Assembly: GCA_018398585.1 (NCBI GenBank)
Contig: JAGTTD010000005.1
Span: 5,449,355 to 5,513,354 of the forward strand
Source: Simmondsia chinensis
Taxonomy: Eukaryota > Streptophyta > Magnoliopsida > Caryophyllales > Simmondsiaceae
Direction: 5' to 3'
Length of the DNA: 64,000 bases
Positions 48,689 through 58,500 of this stretch are shown in pieces. Below the pieces are notes generated by a model. The model was not told the origin of the DNA, did no database searches, and was given only the letters and a program-made list of their open reading frames with translations. A program made the translations under genes and the position numbers. Position 1 is the stretch's first letter. Every line of letters begins with the position of its first letter.

Positions 48689-49048
48689 TGTGTTTCGTAT
48701 ACGAAACGTCCCTCTACTTTTCTATTTATGTTAATTTAATCGACTTACAATTTAAATTTTGTCAAGTTAGTCATACGGTAAACATTCTAATTAAGTTGAC
48801 AAAATAATTTTAAGTAATTTTGTCATAAAAAATGCAAATAACTCAATATAAATCTATAAGTTGACTCAATTTAAACTCAATGTCACCCAAATATTAAAAA
48901 TATTGTCACCAACGTCATGTCGATTTTACTCATGGATTTAATTTACACAAGGTAAATAGTATAAAAACTAAATTGACATAATTAAAAATTTAAGGATTAA
49001 ATTAACATGTAAAGAAAAATACATGGACTTTTTTCTCATAAAGAACCC
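48689..49048. mobile_element. S350-family MITE, copy D (diverged)
   Basis: It begins near TGTTTCGTATACGAAACG and ends TCTCATAAAGAACCC. The arms GTCCCTCTACTTTTC and its rough inverse CATGGACTTTTTTC are recognisable. No TSD could be confirmed. Confidence 0.45.
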
Positions 49049-49148
49049 TTAAAATTTTATTTCAGATAATCAGTAAAAATTGGCAATATATAAATATGAT
49101 TTCTAAAATTTTAAATTCTTTAAATTTTAATTTTAACATATAAACTAT

Positions 49149-49421
49149 CAGAAGTTCTATGGTGGAGAAAAAAAAATTCTATAGGTGCAGAAATATACTC
49201 AAAATCACAAAAAATATACTCAAAAACACAAAAAATGTATTCAAAAATCACCCACTTGTGTGTCGACACCCAAGTGGGTGATTTTTGAGTACATTTTTCG
49301 CGTTTTTGAGTACATTTTTCGCGTTTTTGAGTACATTTTTTGTGTTTTTGAGTATATTTTTGGTGATTTTGAGTATATTTTTGCACCTACAGAATTTTTT
49401 TTCTGTACAATAGAATCGCCC
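49149..49421. mobile_element. Foldback MITE built of a palindromic minisatellite
   Basis: The 273-bp element is almost one large inverted repeat centred near 49262, between CACCCACTTG and CAAGTGGGTG. Its right arm holds five units of about 21 bp like TTTTTGAGTACATTTTTCGC. The left arm holds the inverse units. Outer ends share TTCTATNGT and AAAAAAAATTCT. A perfect 9-bp TSD, ATAAACTAT, lies at 49140-49148 and 49422-49430. The repetitive open frames on both strands (QKYTQKH-type peptides) are by-products of the minisatellite. Confidence 0.85.
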
Positions 49422-49431
49422 ATAAACTATT

Positions 49432-49818
49432 GGTTTATTTACGCCAAAGGTCTCTGTACTTTATTCATTATGTCAATTTAGTCCTTGCACTTTAATTATG
49501 TAAATTTAATCCCTTTACAATTCAAAATATGTCAATTTGGTCCTCAGGAAAAAAATTTATGTTAAGTTTTTAATAAAATTTTTAATGGTTCGGCCGTGAG
49601 TTGGGTTAAATTGAGTAAACATATGAATTTATAATAAGTTACTTGCATCTAACATAATTTTGCCATTCAAAATTATGCCATTAACTTAACTTAAATTTAA
49701 CTAAAAGATTAAATTGACACATTTTGAATTGTACAAGAACTAAACTGACACAATTAAAAGTTAAAGGAGTAAATTGGCATAATGGCTAAAGTACAGGAAC
49801 TTTTGGTGTAAATAATCC
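49432..49818. mobile_element. S350-family MITE, copy E
   Basis: 387 bp. The left end is GGTTTATTTACGCCAAAGGT. The inverted right end is GGATTATTTACACCAAAAGT. Flanks TAAACTATT (49423-49431) and TAAATTATT (49819-49827) agree at 8 of 9. Its left TSD overlaps the right TSD of the foldback MITE, so the two insertions used the same spot in succession. Confidence 0.82.
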
Positions 49819-49827
49819 TAAATTATT

Positions 49828-50435
49828 TGAATACAGGATCGGCATGGATTCTCCCACTCTTAGGTTTTTCAAATGAAATTCTTTAATTATAACTGAATTT
49901 AAATTTAAATTTAAATCTAAATCTAACTTTGTATTTCTAATACAATTCAAAATATAGTAATTAAGTGAGCAATAATTTAAATATTAACAAATAAGGTAAG
50001 TCCATTATTACCAATTATACCCTTCACATGACCTTATATAAGAGGCTTTTACTATAGAGGAAAAGTATTCATAATTTGAATATTGAGTTCCCCCTCTCTC
50101 TTCCCTCTCTATCTCTACTTTTGATCGTAGATTGATTGATTCATTGATTGGATTGATATGGTTCGTAACAACTTCTAGTCATAGTACAACTTAAGTTTCT
50201 TCACGGACAAGTAACACGGTAAAAATCTTTAGCTTATATATTATAGCAAGGTTCTCCATTCTTACGAATCATGTTTCGACCCGTCTAAACTTACTTCTCG
50301 GTCGTCATTAAATCTTTAGGTCAGTTTCATCTATGTTAATTTTTTTTGTTCATTGTTGATCTATGTTAATTGATTCTGAAGATTTGTTGTTTTTCGGACC
50401 CTATAGTCTATATATATATATATATACAAACACTT
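49828..50435. other. Spacer, (TA)n microsatellite
   Basis: AT-rich with a short TA run near 50410-50427. No gene or element was recognised. Confidence 0.35.
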
Positions 50436-50941
50436 TAAGGGCATGTTTGATTCGAGGTTAAAATTTTGGAAATGAAAATCTTAGTGAAAATTTTAATGGG
50501 GTAACTATTACCCCTTTAAAATTTTTTTTATTCACTTTGTTTGTTACAAGTGGAACATAAACTAGGGCAACGATGGGCAACAAAAGCGATGATGAGTGAC
50601 AGTATGAGTAGCGAGTAGTGGCGATGAGGAGCGTCAGTAGACGGTGGATGATTGGATGGGCGTCAATGGACAACACTAATAACAATGGGCGGTGGCGAAG
50701 TTGGTCGCTGCTTCTGTCTTTAGCAGCTAGGGTTGCATGGTGATTAGAGGTGGCTCGAGCCAGTGGTGGCCAAACATAGGTGACGGAACGGGGCATCAGT
50801 GGGTTGGGTCTAACCCACAGTTTTAATTTTTAGTTTTATCTTTATGAGTTTAAAATGAAGGAGAAGAAAAAAAAAAAAAGATATTAGTGAGATTTGCTTG
50901 GCTGATGTTTTGGATAAGATTTGTAATATTAGATTAGATAG

Positions 50942-51562
50942 TGTTAAGAAACTTAAATAAATCTAGTATGCTCTGATACCAATTTGTTTGGAATAAATCT
51001 TAATGCGGAAGCGTAAACCCTGGTAACAAGATTCGATTCAAATAATATGACTCACACAAAACAAGAAGTAAACAAGTATGGAGAAAGAAAGAACAAAACA
51101 AGAATACACAATATTTACATGGAAACCCTTCTACAATCAAGAGGGGAGAAAACCACGGGGGGAGATGGAGATTCTTTATTAACTGAACGGAAGAATTACA
51201 ACGACACTTCCCAAACGAGATATATGGAAGAATTACAATCACTCCCTCTGAACTCTCGTAGCACTCGAATATCTTGGAGGCATTACGAAGTCACCTCTTT
51301 TTCTTAATGGCGGCTCACCACACTTTGATTGGATCTGAATGGGAGAAACTTCTCACCAAATACCGAAACCCTCAACCCTTATTTATAGAAAATAATTAGG
51401 ACCGGCGGAAAAACGACTCCCGATCGATCGGCCCCTTTACTGCCAAAATTTCGAATCCTTTCCTTAAATCACCCGATCGATCAGCATTCCCTCCTGATCG
51501 ATCGGTGACCCCACGGTAGCCCCAGTAAAAATAAAACAAGTAATTTGAGACATAACCTAACA
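50942..51562 (-). repeat. 3' LTR of Copia element C1
   Basis: Minus-strand LTR starting TGTTAGGTTAT. It contains three GATCGATC palindromes (about 51420-51510) and, near its inner-most U5 end, an embedded copy of the primer-binding site (50968-50981 region). The frames 51000-51242 and 51396-51629 are LTR sequence. Confidence 0.9.
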
Positions 51563-51637
51563 AATCTCCACCTTGGCTCAAATTACATACATAAAAGAAT
51601 TTCCTCCACCTTCTCCACAAAACCCCCACACACGGGG

Positions 51638-51994
51638 TTAACTCAACGAAGTACGAAACCTAACCGTGCGAAGCTTGAACTTCCTGTTAGGTAGAAACTG
51701 AGTGAACATATCTGAGAGGTTATCAGCAATGCCGATCTTCTTCTCTGAATTGGCTCTTGACACATCAACTGAAACAGCCACCTGCTGCTGAACTATGTTA
51801 CTGAACTGAACTCCCTCTGGCTTACTCACCTGACCTGAATCACAAACAACTGATGACATCTTCTGTGGAGATAACAATAATGAAGACTCACCAAACGTGA
51901 CACGTCTTGTCAGGAATTTTTTGAAGAGAAAACCTTTCTGCTTCACATAAAGCCCTTGTTCACATACCAGCAGTCCTCTGGACTGACCACACAA
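51638..51994 (-). pseudogene. Residual C-terminal pol segment of C1
   Basis: The frame contains KGFLFKKFLTRRVTFGESS, matching the conserved stretch after Copia integrase. It then has GIADNLSDMFTQFLPNRKFK, matching the end of Copia RNase H (ADN..DM.TK.L...KF). These normally lie more than 2 kb apart. Here they are almost adjacent, which maps the internal deletion. Confidence 0.8.
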
Positions 51995-53318
51995 AGAGCC
52001 CCCTTACACTGTGCTCAGACAGACACCTATCACCTGAACGATCCAATCTCAAATGTCCTAAATTTGTGATCTCTGGTTCTGTCAACAACAAGGATGATGA
52101 AGATACTGCAACAGATCTAACAAATGCGGAACCGACAAGTTCATACAACGTACCTGACCTTCTGCCCTTCATAACTGTCAATGCACCCTCAACGACCTTC
52201 AAAACTCCACCTTCAGCTGTGTACCTGTATCCTTTAGATTCAAGAGTACCCAAAGAGATGAGATTTTTCTTCAAATCAGGAACATGACGAACATCGCCCA
52301 AAACCCTGATAGTGCCATCGAACATCCTAAAACGAATTGTTCCTATACCCAAAACTTTGCATGGATTATCATTACCCATCAAAGCAACTCCACCTCGAAC
52401 AGACTCGTATGTGGAAAACCAATCCCGGTTGGGACAGACATGATAGGAGCAACCCGAATCCAAAAACCAACTATCTTTCAAGTTGAACTGAGGTTCAGAC
52501 ACGGACAAAAGAAGATCTTCATTCTGACCACCAACAACACTAGCTGCTATGGATCTCTGGTCAGACCTGTTATCTGCTTCTAATTTTCTCTTAAGCTTAT
52601 AACATTCTTTCTTAATGTGCCCTTTCTTATGACAGTAGCTACAGGTTAGATCTTGATACCTAGACTTAGACTTGTTTCCATTATGATCATACTCGGTTCT
52701 CCCCCTCACAAATAAACCACTACTTAAGTTATACACAGAGTCAGATAATTCCCTATCTACTCGTTCTTTACTCAGTAGGTTTCTCTTAACTTCATCAACA
52801 GATATGGTTTGTCTACCCCTATAAATCATGCTTTCGACAAAACCCTTATATGAAGCAGAGAGAGAACATAACAACAACATTGCCTGATCTTCATCCTTAG
52901 GAACATCATCCAATTCTTTCAAATCTTGAATAATTGAATTAAATTCACTAACGTGGTTCTTAAGTGACATACCTTCTGACATACGAAACGTGAATAACCG
53001 GCGCTTAACTGCGAGTTTGTTGGAGACAGACTTGAAACAGAACATATCCTGCAATTTCTCCCACAACTCCTTAGCGGTCTTCACTTCCAGTACTTCTGTC
53101 AAAACGTCATCGGTAAGACACATCTGAATTGCTGTGAGCGCCTTCTCACCCAACTCCTCCCATTGTGCTTCTGTAAGATTCTCTGATTTCTTCTCTTTTC
53201 CATCTAAAGCTTTCTTCAAACCATTCTGAGTCAAGAGGCCCTTAACGCGAACCTGCCATAAGTTGAAGCTCCCTTGACCACCAAACTTCTCAATTTCGGA
53301 TCTAATTGCGGACGTCAT
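51960..53318 (-). CDS. Copia gag-protease polyprotein of element C1
   Basis: 452 aa from the ATG at 53318 (MTSAIRSEIEKF). An upstream in-frame ATG at 53375 lies in the LTR and is less likely. UBN2-type gag spans about residues 10-190 (ELWEKLQDMF, FNSIIQDLKELDDVPKDEDQ). The CCHC zinc knuckle is CSYCHKKGHIKKEC. The aspartic protease has WFLDSGCSYHVC with intact D-S-G, then HVPDLKKNLISLG. The frame then meets the start of the GAG-pre-integrase domain (LGHLRLD) and breaks off with a foreign tail. Gag and protease appear intact; integrase, RT and RNase H are missing. Confidence 0.92.
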   Translation of the reverse strand: MTSAIRSEIEKFGGQGSFNLWQVRVKGLLTQNGLKKALDGKEKKSENLTEAQWEELGEKALTAIQMCLTDDVLTEVLEVKTAKELWEKLQDMFCFKSVSNKLAVKRRLFTFRMSEGMSLKNHVSEFNSIIQDLKELDDVPKDEDQAMLLLCSLSASYKGFVESMIYRGRQTISVDEVKRNLLSKERVDRELSDSVYNLSSGLFVRGRTEYDHNGNKSKSRYQDLTCSYCHKKGHIKKECYKLKRKLEADNRSDQRSIAASVVGGQNEDLLLSVSEPQFNLKDSWFLDSGCSYHVCPNRDWFSTYESVRGGVALMGNDNPCKVLGIGTIRFRMFDGTIRVLGDVRHVPDLKKNLISLGTLESKGYRYTAEGGVLKVVEGALTVMKGRRSGTLYELVGSAFVRSVAVSSSSLLLTEPEITNLGHLRLDRSGDRCLSEHSVRGLFVWSVQRTAGM

Positions 53319-53356
53319 ATTATCAAATCGAAATAAACAGAGCTCTGATACCAATT

Positions 53357-53977
53357 TGTTAAGAAACTTAAACAAATCTAGTATGCTCTGATACCAATTT
53401 GTTTGGAATAAATCTTAATGCGGAAGCGTAAACCCTGGTAACAAGATTCGATTCAAATAATATGACTCACACAAAATGAGAAGTAAACAAATATGGAGAA
53501 AGAAAGAACAAAACAAGAACACACAATATTTACGTGGAAACTCCTCTACAATCGAGAGGGGAGAAAACCACAGGCGGAGATGGAGATTCTTTATTAACTG
53601 AACGGAAGAATTACAACGACACTTCCCAAATGAGATATATGGAAGAATTATAATCACTCTCTCTGAACTCTCGTAGTACTCGAATATCTTGGAGGAATTA
53701 CGAAGTCACCTTTTTTTCTTAATGGCGGCTCACTACACTTTGATTGGATCTGAATGGGAGAAACTTCTCACCAAATACCGAAACCCTAAACCCTTATTTA
53801 TAGAAAATAATTAGGGCCGGCGGAAAAATGACTCCCGATCGATCGACCCCTTTACTGCCAAAATTCTGAATCCTTTCCTTAAATCACCTGATCGATCGGC
53901 ATTCCCTCCCGATCGATCGGTGACCCCACAGCAGCCCCAATAAAAATAAAATAAGTAATTTGAGATATAACCTAACA
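53357..53977 (-). repeat. 5' LTR of Copia element C1
   Basis: Same length as its partner. The last 43 bp of the LTR in element orientation include a second copy of the primer site (+ strand GCTCTGATACCAA at 53385-53397, besides 53342-53354). Confidence 0.9.
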
Positions 53978-54312
53978 GATAGAGTTTGATTTGTTAATAT
54001 TTTTGTTTATTTTTAGTTTAAATTTATAGGAAGATTATTTTTATAAAAGGACTAGAAAGCTTGGTTAAATAGAGAGATTTTGACTTTTAAGAGTCGGGCT
54101 TTGGGTTGAATTAGATATTATAATTCCAAAATTCAAATAGAGAGTTTGATACTTGATTGGATCGTGGCTTTTTCCCCTCTAGTTAAGAAAGGGTTTCCAT
54201 ATGAATTTCGGTGTTCTTTTGCGCAATTTTCGCTTTCGTTATTTTCTTGTTTGATTTTTTCCAACAAGTGGTACCATAATGTATTTGATCTTAAGGCCTA
54301 GAGATTGCGGAG

Positions 54313-55335
54313 ATGTCGAAGATCAGTAGTTTATTCGGAGCTACAAAGTTTACGATTGAATTGTTCGATGGCAAGAACAATGTTACTTTGTGGCAAAATA
54401 TGATGAAAGATCTTATTGTTAAATAAGGATTGCACAAGGTATTATTTGATAAATGGTCCGAGAAAATAAGTAATGATGATTGTGAGGAGTTGCAAATGAA
54501 AATGGTAAGCACAATTTGTCTTGCTTTTGCCTTGGACGTTAAATACACCGTGCTAGATGAAAAAGCCTAAGTCGTTGTGGGAAAAATTAGAAAGTATTTA
54601 TATGTCAAAATCTCTCATAAATAAGTTGTATATGAAGAGGGATTTATACAGATTGAGGATCGAGGAGGGTAGTGATTTCAGGGATCATCTAAGCAGGTTT
54701 AATAAATTGATTTCTCACTTGGCTAGTTTGGATGAAAAGCTAAAGGAGGAAGACAAGGAGTTGATTTTGTTGATTTCTCTCCCTAAATTCTATGAGACTG
54801 TCATAACAATATTGCTATTTGGAAAAACGACCTTAAAATTGAATGAAACTACATCAGTCTTGTTGGAAAACGAAAAATTGGTGAAATGTGATGAGCTTAT
54901 AAATGATGAAGAAGCCGCTTTGGCAGCGAGTTAGGATAGGGGAGGAGTTATAGTCGTGGACATGGCAGTAGAGATTATTCTAGGTAGAATTCTAGACCTA
55001 GAAGCGATTATAGTGCCAAAGAATGTTATAATTATTATAAGATGGGTCATATTCAAGTATTTTGCAAGAAATTGAAAGCAAACCTTGAAGAGTTAAAGAA
55101 GACTCATGAGAAGAGGCAGATAAGCAAAAGGGAAAAATTTGAAACCTCAACTACTGTAGCTTCCAACGATGGTGGAGACTTTTTCTTAGTTCAAGATAAA
55201 AAGATGAGTGAGGATTCACAGATCCTTGATTTGGGTTACTCCCATCACATATGTACGAAGAGGGAGATGTTTGTTTTTTATAAAGAATACGATAGGACAA
55301 TGATGTTGGCCAACAATGAAAAGGCCAAGATTTGA
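54313..55335 (+). pseudogene. Decayed Copia gag-protease of element C2
   Basis: It starts MSKISSLFGATKFTIELFDG after the 5' LTR. Gag continues through SLWEKLESIYMSKSLINKLY and FNKLISHLASLDEKLKEEDK with a stop at about 54424 and a frame break near 54560. A zinc knuckle is recognisable (YYKMGHIQVFC, first Cys damaged). Protease has ILDLGYSHHIC, where the catalytic D-S-G has become D-L-G. Further stops follow, so it is inactive. It is only distantly similar to the C1 polyprotein. Confidence 0.85.
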
Positions 55336-55656
55336 GGTGTCAGAGACGTTCGATGATGGCAAGTTGAAGACCCTGTCCCAAAAAAATTGATCTCATTAGG
55401 AAGGTTTGATGAATTGGGTTATGGCTACTCCGCTTGAGGTGGGAGAATGACAGTCATGAAGGGGCAATTAGTTGTGATGAAAGCGAATAAGAATTGAAAG
55501 AATTTTTATGTATTTGAAGAAAGTGAATTAGGGAGGAACAAGAGTGAAAGCTCGATTTCAAAACAAGTCTAATTTGCGGATGTGGGAGAAGCCTCAATTT
55601 TGCATTAGTGCACTAATTTTTTTTTTTTTTTTTTTAATGAGTTGGAGGGAGAGAAT

Positions 55657-56084
55657 TGTTAGGTCCAACCTATAGTTTTAGTTTTTTTCTTTTATTTTAT
55701 GAGTTTAAAATAAAAAGAAGAAAAGAAGAAAAAAGAGATATTAGTGAAATCTAATCGGTTAATGTTTGGATAATATTTAGAAGATTATATTAGATAGGAT
55801 TTGATTTGTTAATAATTTTCCTTCTTTTTAGTTTGAATTTATTGGTAGGTTGTGTTTTATAAAAGGGTTCAAAAGCTTGGTTAAAAGGAAAGAGAGTTGG
55901 AGATTTGGGGGTTGGGTTTGAGGTTCAATTAGAAATTGTAGTTCAAAATTTAAATAGTGAGTTTGATACTTGATTGGATTGTGGTTTTTTTCGCTCTAGT
56001 TGAGATAGGATTTCCATGTTAATTTTGACGTTCTTTTGTGCAATTTTTTGTTTTTGCTATTTTCTTGTTTGATTTTTCCCAACA
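55657..56084 (+). repeat. 3' LTR of Copia element C2
   Basis: 428 bp, starts TGTTAGGTCC and ends CCCAACA. It matches 50802-50941 plus 53983-54266 across the C1 insertion, which proves the nesting order. Confidence 0.88.
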
Positions 56085-56089
56085 TAGTG

Positions 56090-57133
56090 GACAATGCGAC
56101 GACAACGATTTTTTTGATAATTAGGGACAAAGTTGCAATACAAAATATGCAACTCGTACAAATGAGCCATGAGTCAACCCCTTATATAGACGGGAAATCA
56201 AAAGCGACAAATATATAAAACCATTCTAAAACAAGAAAACATGATTACAAACAAAAGTAGGTGAAGTTAGTGTGCACTAAAAGTCTCAACTACCACCACT
56301 GGACAGGACTTGAAGTCAGGGACAAATCAGAAGACAAAAAAAATAAATATACCAAGCTCCTAATCTATCAAAGCAATGTGCTTAATCATAATTGACACAT
56401 CTCCATCAAATTTCAGCGCCAGCCTTTTCCCGAGCTTCCATGCTTGCTTCGCCACAAAAAGTTTACCAACATCTTTAAACATTATCACTTCTTTTCACCA
56501 AATTCCCCTGTTTTCGTTTGCCAAAGGCCTTGGCTGATTTCTTCACGTTGTTCTTGGGTGAAATCCTTTAGAAAATCTTGTAGATCCTGCTTAGCTTGTT
56601 CTTTTATCCTGCCCTTCAGCACTCTCCTACCCTTTTTTAACGCACCAAATGAGGGATTTGGCTTCCCCCCATCACTTTCTTCCTTATTTTCCTTGCCTCG
56701 CTAAACTCCTCCATAAGCAGCACTAGTCTCGGGATATTTCTGGGTGAACTTTCATTTGCGTGCAAGGGTCTTGCAAAGGCAGGAAGCTCGAAACCCAATG
56801 GGTACTTAGGCTCGGAAGGCCCTGAGTCATTACTACTTATGGCATCCCGAGCTTGATTCTCTTGAAAAGATGTCAGATCATGAGGCCCAATTGATTCAGC
56901 CAATGATGATGAACAACTGTGTGCGGTGGCAATGAACAGTGATAGACAATAGACGAACAACTAGGGTTTTTATTTGAATACTTTTTTTTTTCAAGAATTT
57001 GACATTATGAGCTTTGCAGTACTGCCCCTAGTGCAAAGGTTTTAAACCTATATGTGATCTAAATTTTCACATAAAACCAAACACAGATAAAAGATGGTTA
57101 ATGGTTAATGTGTTTTATCCTAAACCAAACATG
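56090..57133. other. Unrecognised block right of C2
   Basis: A minus-strand frame at 56637-56960 (107 codons, YPLGFELPAFARPLH...) has some protein-like composition, but I recognise no family. Short frames continue on the minus strand toward 56440. It could be a decayed gene fragment carried by the surrounding element. Confidence 0.3.
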
Positions 57134-57213
57134 CCCTAAAAATAATACGAAAACAGACTACTTATAAATTTTAATTCTAAAAAAAATAATTCTTCTATAT
57201 AAGGTACACTCTA

Positions 57214-57450
57214 AAAAAGTAACATTCCCAGTGCTCCAAAGGTTCCCGCCTAAGCAGGGTTTGAGGGGATGGGGTGGATGTACGCAGCCTTCCCCTTTTA
57301 AGGTCGTTTCCGAGAACCCCCAACCTGAGGGGTGCAACATGAGGACTTCCTAAGAAGTCACCCATCTTGGTATGACTCTCACCCAAACACGCTTTACTTC
57401 AGAATTTAATGAGATCCCGTACTTACGTGTTGGTACCCTCTTAGGTATAC
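57214..57450 (-). mobile_element. 5S-rRNA-derived SINE, copy 2
   Basis: Minus strand, same design as copy 1. The 5S-like head (GTAAAGCGTGTTTGGGTGAG; C box GATGGGTGACTTCTTAGG) is followed by GGGGAAGGCTGCGTACATCC, then GGCGGGAACC...GAGCACTGGG and a short T tail. Flanks AAGGTACACTCTA (57201-57213) and AAGTTACACTCTA (57451-57463) agree at 12 of 13. More diverged than copy 1. The minus-strand frame 57158-57340 lies inside it and is not a gene. Confidence 0.88.
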
Positions 57451-57463
57451 AAGTTACACTCTA

Positions 57464-58500
57464 TCGAACAAAAAAAAAAAAAGAATAACAACATAAAATC
57501 TCGATATCGCATTACCAAATTCGTATGAACCAAAATCTGTTGTCATAAAAAGTAAATTCTTAAATAAAATGTAGTCTTGTTTGGTTAACATAGGAATTAA
57601 ATCCCATTAAAAAGTAATAGTTTCTAGAAGTTTAATTGTTGCATTAAATTTTTAAGAAGTAGGTATGAATTGTTTGATTGTTAATATGCAAAATAAAATC
57701 TGTTAGCGAGACCAGTTAGAACCAAAGAAATTAGCAGTTATTTGTGGAGTTAGATAAGTTACTGTCTGCATTTTAAAGAAATTCAAAATTGCAAACAAAT
57801 TTTGACTTTCTATGTTATATCAATTTCTTATTAACCAAACAAAAAGATAAATACCCATTTTTTTTTATAAATTTCGATTTTTTACGTTTGCTTTCTGATA
57901 ATCAAACAAGACCCACATATACAGATAAAAGGGGGCAACGGGGTAAATCTTACCCATATTGTCGTAGAAACAAAAAGAAAATTATCAAATAAGTGTAATG
58001 GTTTATTTCCATTATCCTTACCCTTAAATAAACTTAAGAGTAAATTACATATTAGTATCTTAAGGTTTTTATAAACTTTTTGAAATAAGTTTTAATCCAA
58101 AAATTACACATATTTAATAAAATAATTTAAATAACAGTGTGAAAGAATGTCGAACTTGCCTTTATTTATTAGCACACCCATCATCTACTTGCTAGCTCAA
58201 TCATCACACGTACTGACCACGGCGTTATAACACAACTGTTGGAAAACAGTTGGATGGAAAATCTATATGAGATTGTTACAATATTATTTCAACAATTTTA
58301 TTAAATACATGTAATTTTTAGATAAAAATATATCTTAGATTTAATCCAAGTGCATGTTTTTAAAAAAACATAATTATTAATGCAAAAAGTCAATTTGACC
58401 CCTTACTTGTCAAAGTGAAAGTCCCTCAAAACCGGTCCATGCAAGTTCATTTATTCTAATAAAAAAAAACCGAGCCAGGGGCGTTCTCGTAATTTCACAC
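57464..58500. other. AT-rich spacer, nothing recognised
   Basis: No coding signal, structured repeat or RNA gene was seen. Confidence 0.35.

Larger units (their letters stand above)
50942..53977 (-). mobile_element. Copia-type LTR element C1, internally deleted, nested in the C2 5' LTR
   Basis: Two 621-bp LTRs (50942-51562 and 53357-53977) are flanked by a perfect TSD, GATAG (50937-50941 and 53978-53982). On the minus strand the primer site TTGGTATCAGAGC (53342-53354) and purine tract AAGGTGGAGATT (51563-51574) are standard. The interior keeps gag, zinc knuckle, protease and the extreme end of pol. Everything between is deleted, so it is non-autonomous. LTRs are nearly identical by eye, so it is younger than C2. 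Confidence 0.93.
50802..56084 (+). mobile_element. Copia-type LTR element C2, gag-protease only, decayed
   Basis: The 3' LTR is 55657-56084 (starts TGTTAGGTCCAAC, ends CCCAACA). The 5' LTR is 50802-54266, split at 50942 by element C1. A purine tract GGAGGGAGAGAAT precedes the 3' LTR. Flanks CAGTG/TAGTG agree at 4 of 5. The primer site after the 5' LTR has decayed to TGGTACCATAAT. The interior codes a broken gag-protease and nothing of integrase, RT or RNase H. Confidence 0.85.
50439..57136. mobile_element. Probable PIF/Harbinger-like element enclosing nested Copia elements
   Basis: The left terminus is GGGCATGTTTGATTCGAGG. The inverted right terminus is GGGCATGTTTGGTTTAGGA. The triplet TAA flanks both ends, as for PIF/Harbinger. 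Only about 14 terminal bases match. After removing the Copia insertions (50802-56084) about 1.4 kb remains. Its short minus-strand frames (50458-50796, 56637-56960) do not resemble a transposase. The two ends could belong to separate MITEs. Confidence 0.4.

Noticed and set aside
49149..49421. CRISPR-like repeat array
   Set aside because: Units are contiguous, degenerate and inverted, with no spacers, in a plant nuclear context.
49120..49481. Repetitive lysine/threonine-rich protein genes on both strands
   Set aside because: They are products of a palindromic minisatellite in a foldback MITE.
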